NCBI GenBank assembly: GCA_000406005.1
Contig: ASZN01000004.1
Span: 118,524-182,523, forward strand
Source of the DNA: Candidatus Poribacteria bacterium WGA-3G
Lineage (GTDB): Bacteria > Poribacteria > WGA-4E > WGA-3G
Direction: 5' to 3'
DNA length: 64,000 bases
The notes under the pieces are model-generated. The model made no database searches, was not told the DNA's origin, and was given only the letters and a program-made list of their open reading frames with translations. This document shows, in pieces, positions 33,940 through 42,410 of this stretch. Position numbers and translations under genes: made by a program. Within the stretch, counting starts at the first letter, position 1; every line of letters begins with the position of its first letter.

Positions 33940-35514
33940 ATGAGCTTTAGTATGTCCCACCACATTTTATGGATTGACGATGAAATAGAGGCGTTACAAC
34001 CGCACATTCTTGTGCTACGTGAACGCGGTTATACCGTCACGCCTGTTACAAACGGCGAGGACGGGGTCGCGCTTCTAACTAACGGCGACACGCAGTATAG
34101 TGCCGTTCTACTTGACCAGGTAATGCCCGGTAAAGATGGAATGGCAACCCTTGACGCGATCCGCGCCGTTAACTCACAAATCCCTGTCATTCTTGTCACC
34201 CAATCCAGCGATGAACAGTTTGTTGAAGTTGCTCTCGGCAAGCAGGTAACAGATTTCTTGGTCAAACCGATCGGTGTTGCGCAGATTGTTTCAACACTGA
34301 GACGGATCCTTGATCAGCCGCAGCTCATCGTGGACCAGATTCCGAGCCGGTATACCTCAGATTTCAATACGATCCGTTCAACGAAGGAGGCAGGACCGGC
34401 ATGGCAAGATTGGGTGGATATCTATCTTAAGTTGTTGCAGTGGGATTTAGTGTCTGAGAAATTAGCCGATGGCGGTTTGGAGGAGACGCATCTCGCGCAA
34501 AAGAAGGAGTGCAATACTGAGTTCTCCGATTTTGTGGAGGCGAATTACCACGACTGGGTCGCTGGCAGCCCGGATGCGCCGCCGTTATCTGTCAATGTTT
34601 TAGACCGGCATGTTATTCCACTACTTGAAGCCGGAAAATCTGTCTATTTTATTGTGGTCGACTGCTTTCGATTGGATCACTGGCTGGCAGTTGAATCACT
34701 CTTATACCCCTATTTTTCTATTGACCGCCAATATAGTTTTTCCATTCTACCGAGTGCTACCATGTATTCACGGAACGCTCTGTTCAGTGGATTGTTCCCC
34801 CTGGAAATCTCGGAACGCCACCCGGAGTACTGGCAGGAGGAGTCCGATGGCGATACGAGTACGAATCGCTTTGAGCGGCAACTCCTTACGGAACATCTCA
34901 AGCGCAGAGGTATCAAACTCAAAACGAGTCCCCAATATTTCAAGATTTTCGACGTACGCGGTGGAAATACCTACAAAAAACGCGTTGCCGCGAATACGCG
35001 TGTCGGCTTGTCAGCGTTGGTTGTCAACTTTGTTGATATTTTAACACATCAGCGTTCCCAGTCGGACGTGCTGCAGCAGCTTGCACCAGACGAATCCGCT
35101 TTTCGGGCACTCGCACGTTCATGGTTTTCGCATTCCGTACTCTTTGAGGTTTTGCGGATGGTCGCGGCACAGAATGCAACTGTCGTACTCACGAGCGACC
35201 ACGGCTCCGTCTTTTGCAACCGTGCAACCCGCGCACGTGGGAATCGAGAGACGACCACCAGTCTACGGTTCAAAATTGGGACCAACCTCGGTTGCGATGA
35301 TGGCCAAGCCGTGCACCTCCGTGATCCAGAGACGTACAGACTTCCCGCGGAAACCCCAAGTAAAGACTATATTCTCGCAAAAGACGATTACTATTTCGTC
35401 TACCCAAACGATTTTTATAAGTATAAACGGCAGTTTCAAGGAGGGTTTCAGCACGGTGGCATTTCAATGGGTGAGATGATAACACCCGTTGTAACACTGA
35501 CACCGAGGCTATAA
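33940..35514 (+). CDS. PorX-like response regulator with PglZ domain
   Basis: A 524-residue protein. Residues ~8-125 are a receiver domain: acidic pair D13-D14, phosphoacceptor D59 (AVLLDQVMPG) and the lysine of DFLVKPIG. Residues ~150-200 are a helical linker. Residues ~225-520 are a PglZ (alkaline-phosphatase-fold) domain with IVVDCFRLDHW, the nucleophile-region SATMYSRNALFSG, and VLTSDHGS for metal binding, then the terminal FQHGGISMGEMITP. PorX hydrolyses cyclic or linear oligonucleotides and its dimer state is set by phosphorylation. ATG at 33940 or 33952; neither has a good ribosome site. Confidence 0.9.
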   Translation: MSFSMSHHILWIDDEIEALQPHILVLRERGYTVTPVTNGEDGVALLTNGDTQYSAVLLDQVMPGKDGMATLDAIRAVNSQIPVILVTQSSDEQFVEVALGKQVTDFLVKPIGVAQIVSTLRRILDQPQLIVDQIPSRYTSDFNTIRSTKEAGPAWQDWVDIYLKLLQWDLVSEKLADGGLEETHLAQKKECNTEFSDFVEANYHDWVAGSPDAPPLSVNVLDRHVIPLLEAGKSVYFIVVDCFRLDHWLAVESLLYPYFSIDRQYSFSILPSATMYSRNALFSGLFPLEISERHPEYWQEESDGDTSTNRFERQLLTEHLKRRGIKLKTSPQYFKIFDVRGGNTYKKRVAANTRVGLSALVVNFVDILTHQRSQSDVLQQLAPDESAFRALARSWFSHSVLFEVLRMVAAQNATVVLTSDHGSVFCNRATRARGNRETTTSLRFKIGTNLGCDDGQAVHLRDPETYRLPAETPSKDYILAKDDYYFVYPNDFYKYKRQFQGGFQHGGISMGEMITPVVTLTPRL

Positions 35515-35771
35515 GATGCAGTTCGCAAGTTCAGATTAATAGAGATAGTGGATCACGCTATCATTTATACCAAACTCACGTTATTATTTGGAACGTTGAG
35601 ACCCCGAAATATTGTCTCACTATACAGTGATTTGGTGCCACTCCTAATGGGGGCAACCGCACACTTGACACTATGGTCTTTAAAGCCCTCACTGCTTTTT
35701 ACAACGCTGCCGATTTTGACATGACAATTAACCGTGGTGCCTCTTGAGATAAGGCACAACTGGAGGTAATA
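35515..35771 (+). promoter_or_regulatory. Hairpin-rich leader of the RNase G gene
   Basis: The 257-base gap holds four short hairpins: GATAG/CTATC (35544-35562), CCAAA/TTTGG (35570-35591), TGAGAC/GTCTCA (35597-35619) and GTGCCT/AGGCAC (35737-35757), the last ending just before the TGGAGGT ribosome site. A TTGACA at 35668 lacks a good -10 partner. In Enterobacteria the RNase E mRNA is autoregulated through its leader, so a similar role is possible. Confidence 0.5.
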
Positions 35772-37355
35772 ATGGAAAAGGAAATACTTATTTCCGATGA
35801 TGAGTATGAAACGCGCTGTGGCGTACTTGAGGAGGGGGTGCTGAATGAAATTTATATTGAGCGGAAAGCAGCAATGCAGACATTGGGCAATCTCTATAAG
35901 GGCAGAGTCGAAAATGTTTTACCCGGAATGCAGGTGGCTTTCGTCGATATTGGATTAGACCGCCACGCCTTTTTACATATTTCTGACATCAAATTCGAGA
36001 GTATTAACGGAGATGAGACTGATGATGAAAATTCTGATGGAAACCGAGGCTCGAGTAAGAATGCCGAGACCTTAGATTTAAAAGCAAAGTTAGGTAAATC
36101 GTCGCGTGGTGGACGTGGATTCCCGTTTCTTATCAGCGATCTCATTTCAAAGAAAGAAGAACTTCTCGTACAAGTCGGAAAAGAGCCGATCGGCACAAAG
36201 GGCGCACGCGTCACCAGTAACATAACACTCCCAGGACGCTATGTCGTTTACATGCCGAATTCCTCTAATATCGGTGTGTCGCGCCGTATTGAGTCTGCTA
36301 CTGAACGGGACAGGCTACGCAACATGGCGAAGACGATTAAAGCTGATGTTGAGGGCGGTTTTATTATTCGGACAGCGGCGGAAGGCTTAAGCGAATCCGA
36401 ATTTGCAGCCGAGATCCGATACCTCATCAAACAGTGGGTCGATGTTGGTGAACGCGCACGCCGGAAATCGGCGCCTTGTCTCATCAGTGAAGACCTGAGC
36501 TTCACGAATAGGATCGTCCGAGATATGTTGACTAAGGACGTTAAGCAGCTTCTCATCGACTCAAAGAGCGGGTATGAGGAGACGATGGATTATGTCGCCT
36601 CTGTTATGCCAGACTTGAAACCGAGGGTATCGCTTTATAAAGATGCTGCGCCAACGCTCTTTGAGGCTTATGGCGTAGAACGCGCACTCAAGGAAGCGCT
36701 CAGTGAGAAAATATGGCTTAAGTGTGGGGGACATATTATCATCCAACAGACCGAAGCCATGGTCTCGATTGATGTTAATACCGGACGGTTTGTCGGGAAA
36801 TCTGATCCAGACAATACCATCCTTAGTGCTAATCTTGAAGCAGTTGAAGAGGTCGTCCGCCAGATTCAGCTCCGCGATCTTGGTGGTATTATTGTCGTTG
36901 ATTTCATTGATATGGAAGAGGCATCGCACCGGAAGCGGGTCTTTAAAATGCTACAGGAGGCGCTCCGTAAGGACCGTGCCCGCACCAACATCCTCCACTT
37001 CTCAGACTTAGGTTTGGTTGAGATGACGCGCCAACGCACGCGTCCAAGCCTCTCTACGCTGCTGAAGGAGGAATGTCCTTACTGCGATGGACACGGCACA
37101 GTGCTTTCTATTGAAACAGTCGTCATTCAGTTGCTGCGTGCGATTAAAGCCGCACATAGCCATACGAAGCACTCCAAATTGCGTGTTATTGCTAACGACT
37201 ATGTCGTCTCGCATATTAAGTCGCAGATGTCGCATAAGTTGGGTGAACTTAAGAAGTCGTTGCAATTAGATTTAACGCTCGAATCTGATCCCGATCTCCA
37301 CCTCGAAGATTATCGCATTTTCGTCAGCGGTGGTGAAGAGATATTCCTTGATTAA
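35772..37355 (+). CDS. rng: Ribonuclease G (Rne/Rng family)
   Basis: A 527-residue endoribonuclease. Residues ~35-75 begin the S1 domain (NLYKGRVENVLPGMQVAFVD), interrupted by an acidic, low-complexity insert (~75-110) before the remaining S1 strand. The catalytic aspartates are in VSIDVNTGRFVG and IIVVDFIDM, and the zinc-link is CPYCDGHG. GLVEMTRQRTRPSL is typical. Length matches RNase G plus the insert, without the long RNase E scaffold tail. It cleaves single-stranded AU-rich RNA and processes rRNA 5' ends. It precedes rplU and rpmA, a common arrangement. Confidence 0.95.
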   Translation: MEKEILISDDEYETRCGVLEEGVLNEIYIERKAAMQTLGNLYKGRVENVLPGMQVAFVDIGLDRHAFLHISDIKFESINGDETDDENSDGNRGSSKNAETLDLKAKLGKSSRGGRGFPFLISDLISKKEELLVQVGKEPIGTKGARVTSNITLPGRYVVYMPNSSNIGVSRRIESATERDRLRNMAKTIKADVEGGFIIRTAAEGLSESEFAAEIRYLIKQWVDVGERARRKSAPCLISEDLSFTNRIVRDMLTKDVKQLLIDSKSGYEETMDYVASVMPDLKPRVSLYKDAAPTLFEAYGVERALKEALSEKIWLKCGGHIIIQQTEAMVSIDVNTGRFVGKSDPDNTILSANLEAVEEVVRQIQLRDLGGIIVVDFIDMEEASHRKRVFKMLQEALRKDRARTNILHFSDLGLVEMTRQRTRPSLSTLLKEECPYCDGHGTVLSIETVVIQLLRAIKAAHSHTKHSKLRVIANDYVVSHIKSQMSHKLGELKKSLQLDLTLESDPDLHLEDYRIFVSGGEEIFLD

Positions 37356-37380
37356 TACGGAGGTGTCCGACTCAGACCCA

Positions 37381-37480
37381 GGTCCGGTAGGTTCGGTTTT
37401 TGCGGTGTACGCACCCAGATGCGATCTGCATCGCGGTGTACGCACCCAAATGCGATCTGCATTCCAACCGAACCGGATTT
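37381..37480. repeat. Hairpin repeat split by a 31-base tandem duplication
   Basis: Outer arms CCGGTAGGTTCGGTT and AACCGAACCGG are those of the dispersed hairpin family. Between them lie two copies of a 31-base unit (37402-37432 and 37433-37463, one internal difference plus the last base) containing GTGTACGCACCC and the palindrome ATGCGATCTGCAT. The same CCAGATGCGATCTGCATCGC string occurs once at about 61894. Confidence 0.75.
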
Positions 37481-37500
37481 TGCACGGAAACCTTGGACAA

Positions 37501-37522
37501 AATGTCAATCTAAGTTGACATT
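37501..37522. promoter_or_regulatory. Inverted repeat overlapping the rplU -35 box, possible operator
   Basis: AATGTCAA and TTGACATT form a perfect 8-base inverted repeat with a 6-base spacer. The right arm contains the -35 hexamer of the rplU promoter, so a dimeric regulator binding here would block RNA polymerase. Confidence 0.55.
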
Positions 37523-37543
37523 GGCGCGTTTTTAAGGTATAAT
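37515..37543 (+). promoter_or_regulatory. Consensus sigma-70 promoter of rplU-rpmA
   Basis: TTGACA at 37515 and TATAAT at 37538 with exactly 17 bases between: both boxes match the full consensus. It is 26 bases upstream of the rplU ATG, so the leader is very short. Strong constitutive transcription is expected for ribosomal proteins. Confidence 0.92.
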
Positions 37544-37569
37544 TTAAGTAGAAAGGAGTGATTTCAAAA

Positions 37570-37908
37570 ATGTATGCAGTTTTTGCGAGCGGCGGGAAAC
37601 AGCACCGTGTAGAAGTCGGGAATCTGATTGATGTTGAAAAACTCGATGCAGACGTTGGCGAAAGCGTTAAATTCCCGTCTGTCTTGGCTGTCGTTGATGA
37701 TGACGGTCAGTTGCAAGCCGGCTCGCCTTATCTTGAAAACACCGCTGTTACGGGTGAGGTCGTTCAACAGGCACGCACGAAAAAGATTGTTGTCTTCAAA
37801 TCGAAACGGCGTAAGGGTTATAAACGTAAATTAGGTCACCGTCAATCATTTACACGCGTGAAAATTACCGCGATTGGTGCGGTGGAGGAAGAATCTAATG
37901 GCTCATAA
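37570..37908 (+). CDS. rplU: 50S ribosomal protein bL21
   Basis: A 112-residue protein. The ATG at 37570 is correct: AAGGAG lies nine bases upstream and the family begins MYAVFASGGKQHRVEVG. Later conserved parts are EVVQQARTKKIVVFKSKRRKGYKRKLGHRQ and FTRVKITAI, which I see in full. bL21 is part of the large subunit near 23S rRNA domain and contacts bL20. The C-terminal ~10 residues (VEEESNGS) extend slightly beyond the usual end. It overlaps rpmA by 11 bases. Confidence 0.97.
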   Translation: MYAVFASGGKQHRVEVGNLIDVEKLDADVGESVKFPSVLAVVDDDGQLQAGSPYLENTAVTGEVVQQARTKKIVVFKSKRRKGYKRKLGHRQSFTRVKITAIGAVEEESNGS

Positions 37909-38164
37909 GAAAGGCGGCGGAAGTACTCGGAACGGACGTGACACGATCGGTAAACGGCTCGGTGTCAAAAGATTTTCTGGAAGTTTTGTCACCGCAGGAT
38001 GCATCCTCGCTCGGCAGCGCGGGACACACATACATGCCGGTAACAATGTCGGGGTCGGAAGCGACTATACACTCTACTCGAAAATTGACGGATATGTATG
38101 GTTTGAACGAAAAGACAAATATCGCCGGAAGGTGAGCGTCTATACGGAGTGTCCTGAATATTAG
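37898..38164 (+). CDS. rpmA: 50S ribosomal protein bL27
   Basis: An 88-residue protein. The ATG at 37898 gives the canonical MAHKKGGGSTRNGRD start, with GGAGGA upstream inside rplU; no Firmicutes-type cleavable extension is present. GTHIHAGNNVGVGSDYTLY and the terminal KVSVYTE follow the family pattern. The flexible N-terminus reaches the peptidyl transferase centre. It is the last gene before a strong terminator. Confidence 0.97.
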   Translation: MAHKKGGGSTRNGRDTIGKRLGVKRFSGSFVTAGCILARQRGTHIHAGNNVGVGSDYTLYSKIDGYVWFERKDKYRRKVSVYTECPEY

Positions 38165-38196
38165 CGCGGACATCCGCACCGAGAACGAATGACCAG

Positions 38197-38247
38197 AAGC
38201 CTTGCCTTAGGGGGTCGCATCGCGCGTCGCCCGAGCGAGGCTTTTTT
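38197..38247 (+). terminator. Rho-independent terminator of rplU-rpmA
   Basis: AAGCCTTGC pairs with GCGAGGCTT (9 bases, one G-U), with a GC-rich inner loop and a run of six T residues. It sits 33 bases after the rpmA stop. Confidence 0.88.
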
Positions 38248-38268
38248 AATCTAAATAGGGAAACCGAT

Positions 38269-38673
38269 ATGAGATGGGCAATCTGTTTCATTGCGATGAC
38301 AATGGTACTTGGCTGCGGCGGCGAATTACAACAACTCGCCGTTGAGACAATGCAAAACGCAAACGTGGCAATCACGTCCGCGGATGCTGTCGGCGCACAG
38401 GAGTCCGCAGGGACACCTTTCCGCGCCGCAGAGGAGATGTTGGGTACGGCTGAGAATGCTATGGATGCTGGTGATGCTGAACGCGCGTATCGATTGGCAC
38501 TCCGCGCATATCTCCACGCACGAATCGCAACTGAGACCGCTATCGCGCTTCGTGAAGAGGCAGTCGTTGAAGAAGCACAGGCACAGCTGACACTCACTGA
38601 GGAGAATGTCGCTGAAGTACGCCAGCGGCTTCAGATAGCGAGAGAAGAATTTGATGCCTTACGAAGCGATTAA
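38269..38673 (+). CDS. Small lipoprotein, DUF4398-like
   Basis: A 134-residue protein with a lipobox (MTMVLGCGG, acylated Cys16). The mature part is an alanine- and glutamate-rich helical repeat: FRAAEEMLGTAENAMDAGD, AYRLALRAYLHARIATETA, ending with a coiled coil. This resembles DUF4398 proteins, which are periplasmic, lipid-anchored helical hairpins often next to OmpA-type lipoproteins. It is separated by 32 bases from the larger gene that starts with the same kind of repeat, and the two probably work together at the outer membrane. Confidence 0.75.
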   Translation: MRWAICFIAMTMVLGCGGELQQLAVETMQNANVAITSADAVGAQESAGTPFRAAEEMLGTAENAMDAGDAERAYRLALRAYLHARIATETAIALREEAVVEEAQAQLTLTEENVAEVRQRLQIAREEFDALRSD

Positions 38674-38705
38674 GAAAGTTTAGCTGCATGTTTGAGGGTG
38701 AAGTG

Positions 38706-40355
38706 ATGAAATTCTACGGATGGTTATTTTTCTGTACGTGCCTTGTCGTTTTTGGGTGTGCGAAGCCAGAGATTAATGAAATCGTGCTGGAGACGCAGCT
38801 CCAAGACGCACAGCAGGCGATTAATGATGCAGCGACATCGGAAGCGGAGTCTTTGGTGCCGGAGGAATTCGGACGGGCCGTGAAACTCCTCAGCTTCGCA
38901 CGTGATTCTTATGAAAAAGGGGACCTCGCACAAAGTTCAGAGTTCGCATCTCAGGCGGAATTGGTCGCACAGATCGCTATTGCGAAAACACGGCAGCGTC
39001 ACGCCCGGCAGCAAGCCGTTGATGTCCGAGAACAGATATATCAACAGATCATTACGGCGCATGAACATGAACTTGAAATTGCGCGTCTCCATCAGGCGAT
39101 CACGGAGGTACAACTCTCTATTGCCCAAAGTGCACGTAATACCGGTGAACAACAGCGGACGGAACTTTCAAAAGAGATCGCTGATTTACAGACGCAGCTG
39201 CGCCAAGCCAAATTGCGCACGCCTATAAGAATCGCCGAATCGCTTGCGAACATCGCTGTGGAAATCCACCCGTCTATTAAAAGCACTGCGGACTATGCGC
39301 GGAGCCAAGCGGCAATCGCGTCGGCGTTCGGTTTCATTGAACGTGGCGCATTTACCGAAGCGGAGGATGCTATCGCTGATGTAGAGACGCACGTAAACAG
39401 TCTTTACCGGTTGGCTGTCCAAAATCAGCAGGCAAAGACGGCGGCAGAAATGGACGCTCGGATCGCGATTGCGCAGGTAGAGGTCGTCCTCCAACGTGCA
39501 CAAATCCTCAATGCTGTACAGCATTCGCCGAAGCAGTTCCAAGAAGCGAGTACGCAGCTACAACGGGCGAAACAGAGATTTGATGTCGGACGTTATGAAC
39601 AGGCGAAGCAGTCGGCTGAACGAGCGCAGCAGGTTGCGGAAGCAGCTGTCGCAACAGCGGAGGCAAAAGAATACCTGCAACGCGCACAGCAGGAATTAAG
39701 TGCACTGATAGCACGTGCGAAAGAGGCTGTTGAGGGTATCGGCAAAAAGATTTCGGCGCAAGAAGAAACGCAAGTGCCGCAGCTGGAGCCGCAGCTTTAT
39801 AAACTCGCTAATTCGGCTTATGAAAAAGCCATATCTGCATTCGCATCTAAGGAATATCAGATGGCTATTGATACCGCCAAAGAGGCAGAAGATTACCTGC
39901 AACGCGCCATTACAAATGCAGTACAAGTGACATCGGCGAAGTCGGACCTCGTCGCCGCTTCAAAACAGGTCCCGAAGGTTACCAATGTCATAGAACAGCG
40001 CAATAGCGTACTCGTCCGTATTAATGGCAACGTCTTCGCACACGGCAGCACGCTGATTGAGAAAGAGTTTTTCGGAACCTTTTCGGGACTCGCGAAAGTG
40101 CTACGGACGGCTGGGTTCGATGCCTATCCTGTCCATATTGAGGTACACACGAGCTCTTTGGGGACTGCGAACGTATTGAAAAAATTGAGTATCGGGCGCG
40201 CCGATACAATTAAAAAGTATCTTATTGATGAAGGACGTGTCGATGCAAACCGGATTACGGCGGAAGGATTAGGCGAGACGCAACCTATCGCAACTGATGG
40301 ACACGATAAAGAGGAACGAAACCGAAGGATTGATATTATCATCAAAACAAATTAA
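38706..40355 (+). CDS. Lipoprotein with DUF4398-like helices and C-terminal OmpA domain
   Basis: A 549-residue protein. The ATG at 38706 gives a clean signal peptide with lipobox VVFGCAK; a 38688 start would add six residues without support. Residues ~20-400 are long alanine/glutamine-rich helices and coiled coil with repeated EFGRAVKLL, QFQEASTQLQRAK and AYEKAISAF units. Residues ~430-549 are an OmpA/Pal-type peptidoglycan-binding domain: IGRADTIKKYLIDEGRVDANRI, GLGETQPIA and NRRIDIII. It should bridge outer membrane and peptidoglycan. Partner candidates are the small lipoprotein upstream and Tol-Pal-like factors. Confidence 0.88.
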   Translation: MKFYGWLFFCTCLVVFGCAKPEINEIVLETQLQDAQQAINDAATSEAESLVPEEFGRAVKLLSFARDSYEKGDLAQSSEFASQAELVAQIAIAKTRQRHARQQAVDVREQIYQQIITAHEHELEIARLHQAITEVQLSIAQSARNTGEQQRTELSKEIADLQTQLRQAKLRTPIRIAESLANIAVEIHPSIKSTADYARSQAAIASAFGFIERGAFTEAEDAIADVETHVNSLYRLAVQNQQAKTAAEMDARIAIAQVEVVLQRAQILNAVQHSPKQFQEASTQLQRAKQRFDVGRYEQAKQSAERAQQVAEAAVATAEAKEYLQRAQQELSALIARAKEAVEGIGKKISAQEETQVPQLEPQLYKLANSAYEKAISAFASKEYQMAIDTAKEAEDYLQRAITNAVQVTSAKSDLVAASKQVPKVTNVIEQRNSVLVRINGNVFAHGSTLIEKEFFGTFSGLAKVLRTAGFDAYPVHIEVHTSSLGTANVLKKLSIGRADTIKKYLIDEGRVDANRITAEGLGETQPIATDGHDKEERNRRIDIIIKTN

Positions 40356-40361
40356 AGTATC

Positions 40362-40649
40362 GTGCAAAACGTGGATCCTTATGTCGTCAATCAGATCGCA
40401 ATGAGCCTGTTTGGAGACAGGTATATTATCATTTACGGGAATACGATTCAGTTCCACAACCACTGTTACCATGTGCGGTGTATCGACACACCCGGACACG
40501 CGTATCAGGGGTTTTACTATTTAGAGGACGCGAACACAGGTTTGGCTATGTTGAACGATATTGATTTCGCGCCTCCCGGATCTTATGGCGTAATTTTCGA
40601 TTCGCAGACCGGTAGTATCGTCGGTTGCGAAACGGTGCCTAACCAGTAA
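40362..40649 (+). CDS. Small protein of unknown function
   Basis: A 95-residue frame beginning with GTG at 40362, six bases after the OmpA-type gene. It reads as a beta-rich globular protein with a conserved-looking centre (YIIIYGNTIQFHNHCYHVRC) and GFYYLEDANTGLAMLNDIDF. No strong ribosome site is visible, so the start could differ. No signal peptide. I do not recognise a family. Confidence 0.55.
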   Translation: MQNVDPYVVNQIAMSLFGDRYIIIYGNTIQFHNHCYHVRCIDTPGHAYQGFYYLEDANTGLAMLNDIDFAPPGSYGVIFDSQTGSIVGCETVPNQ

Positions 40650-40692
40650 AGAAACGGCATTGATCGATAGATCGTATGCCGTCTATTGAGAT

Positions 40693-42264
40693 ATGAGCCA
40701 CACGAGTGACAGTATATCAACACGGCAAGAGCCCCTCCTTATTTTGGACTTCGGTTCGCAATACACGCAGCTCATTGCGCGGCGGATACGCGAACAGAAC
40801 GTCTATTGCGAAATCCATCCATATACCTTAACGTTACCGCAGGTAAAAACCATCGCGCCGAAAGGTGTCATTCTCAGTGGCGGTCCCTCGAGCGTCTATG
40901 AAGCGGGTGCCCCGACAGTCGATCCAAAACTTTTTGAACTCGGCGTACCGGTGTTGGGTATCTGCTACGGTATGCAACTCATGGCAGCACTCTTAACGGG
41001 TGGAAAGGTGCATCCTGCTGCCGAGCGGGAATATGGACACACACCGCTTCAAGTACTCAGCGGAACCGACCCCCTATTTTCGGGACTCGCCTCGAACTTT
41101 TCCGCGTGGATGAGTCACGGGGATCGGATTGAGGTGCCACCGGCGGGGTTCCAAATCATCGCTAAGACGGAGAACGCCCCTGTCGCCGCTATGGCGGATA
41201 CGGATCGTGGGTTTTACGGTTTGCAGTTTCACCCGGAGGTGGCGCATACACAAGATGCGGACCAGATTTTGGCGAACTTCGCACGCGAGGTTTGTGGATG
41301 CCGCAGTACCTGGACGATGCGTGCTTTCGTCGCACGCGCTACGGCACAAATACAGGAACGGGTCCGTGATGCGCGCGTCCTCTGTGCCGTCAGCGGTGGT
41401 ATCGATTCTATGGTCCTGGCGACACTCCTCCATCGAGCCATCGGCGACGCACTTGTATCTGTCTTTGTTGATAACGGATTGCTCCGAAAAAATGAGGCTG
41501 CTGAGGTCGTTGAGACTTGCAAAAAGATCGGCATCCCCTTGATCGCTATAGATGCTGTCGCACCCTTTCTCGATGGGTTAGCCGGTATCACGGATCCAGA
41601 GAAGAAACGGAAGGTGATCGGTGCGCAGTTCATTGAGACCTTCAAGGGCGCGGTCGCAGATATAGGGCACGATTTCCGTTTCCTTGCACAGGGGACGCTC
41701 TACCCCGATGTGATTGAGAGTGTTTCTGTGAAGGGGCCTTCTGCAACGATCAAGACGCATCATAACGTCGGTGGACTGCCCTCGGACATGCCGTTTGAGT
41801 TACTCGAACCCTTCAGGGAACTTTTTAAGGATGAGGTTCGCGCTGTCGGTGCTGAGTTGAATGTTCCGTCCGATGTCCTCGGACGGCATCCGTTTCCAGG
41901 ACCTGGGCTCGCCGTCCGCGTCTTAGGTGAGGTGACCTATGAACGTTTGGCGGTGCTCCGTGCCGCAGATGCGATCTTTATCTCCGAAATTAAGGCAGCG
42001 GGGTTATACAACGATATTTGGCAGGCATTGGTTGTGCTGCTTCCTGTGAGGAGTGTCGGGGTGATGGGCGACGCGCGGACCTATGAAAACGTGGCCGCGC
42101 TCCGTGCTGTCACGAGTAGCGATGCGATGACAGCAGATTGGGCGCGCATACCCGCCGACCTACTCGCGAGAATCTCTAACAGGATTATCAACGAGGTTCA
42201 AGGTATCAATCGTGTCGTTTACGATATAAGTTCAAAACCGCCCAGCACGATCGAGTGGGAATAG
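40693..42264 (+). CDS. guaA: GMP synthase (glutamine-hydrolysing)
   Basis: A 523-residue enzyme of the normal two-domain length. The class I amidotransferase part has the catalytic cysteine in LGICYGMQ and the His-Glu pair in QFHPEVAHT. The ATP pyrophosphatase part begins at LCAVSGGIDSMVLATLLH (PP-loop), and the C-terminal dimerisation domain ends with YDISSKPPSTIEWE. It converts XMP to GMP with glutamine and ATP. Spacing of 43 bases from the preceding small gene; no clear terminator before it. A repeat array immediately follows the stop codon. Confidence 0.97.
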   Translation: MSHTSDSISTRQEPLLILDFGSQYTQLIARRIREQNVYCEIHPYTLTLPQVKTIAPKGVILSGGPSSVYEAGAPTVDPKLFELGVPVLGICYGMQLMAALLTGGKVHPAAEREYGHTPLQVLSGTDPLFSGLASNFSAWMSHGDRIEVPPAGFQIIAKTENAPVAAMADTDRGFYGLQFHPEVAHTQDADQILANFAREVCGCRSTWTMRAFVARATAQIQERVRDARVLCAVSGGIDSMVLATLLHRAIGDALVSVFVDNGLLRKNEAAEVVETCKKIGIPLIAIDAVAPFLDGLAGITDPEKKRKVIGAQFIETFKGAVADIGHDFRFLAQGTLYPDVIESVSVKGPSATIKTHHNVGGLPSDMPFELLEPFRELFKDEVRAVGAELNVPSDVLGRHPFPGPGLAVRVLGEVTYERLAVLRAADAIFISEIKAAGLYNDIWQALVVLLPVRSVGVMGDARTYENVAALRAVTSSDAMTADWARIPADLLARISNRIINEVQGINRVVYDISSKPPSTIEWE

Positions 42265-42265
42265 G

Positions 42266-42410
42266 AATAGTTATTAGTTTTCAGTACGATTTTTTTCTAC
42301 GAAAAAAACTTTCAGTTCTCAGTTAACATTTTGTGGCGGTTACTTTTTGTTTCACTGCCACAACACACCTCTTAACTGACAACTGCGTACTGTTAACTGA
42401 TAACTAATTA
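42266..42410. repeat. CAGTT-type repeat array between convergent genes
   Basis: Left part: TTATTAGTTTTCAGTAC, a hairpin (TTTTTTTC-TAC-GAAAAAAA), then CTTTCAGTTCTCAGTTAAC. Centre: GTGGCGGTTACTTTT...CACTGCCACA. Right part: CCTCTTAACTGACAACTG...TAACTGATAACT, the inverted equivalent of the left. It fills the space between the ends of guaA and the aminotransferase gene and reaches the stop codon of the latter. The centre matches that of the array at 48415-48608. Confidence 0.85.

Noticed and set aside
35668..35700. TTGACA in the RNase G leader as a promoter
   Set aside because: No acceptable -10 hexamer at 16-18 bases downstream.
37402..37463. Two 31-base units as a possible CRISPR array
   Set aside because: Only two directly adjacent copies, with no spacers; it is a simple tandem duplication.
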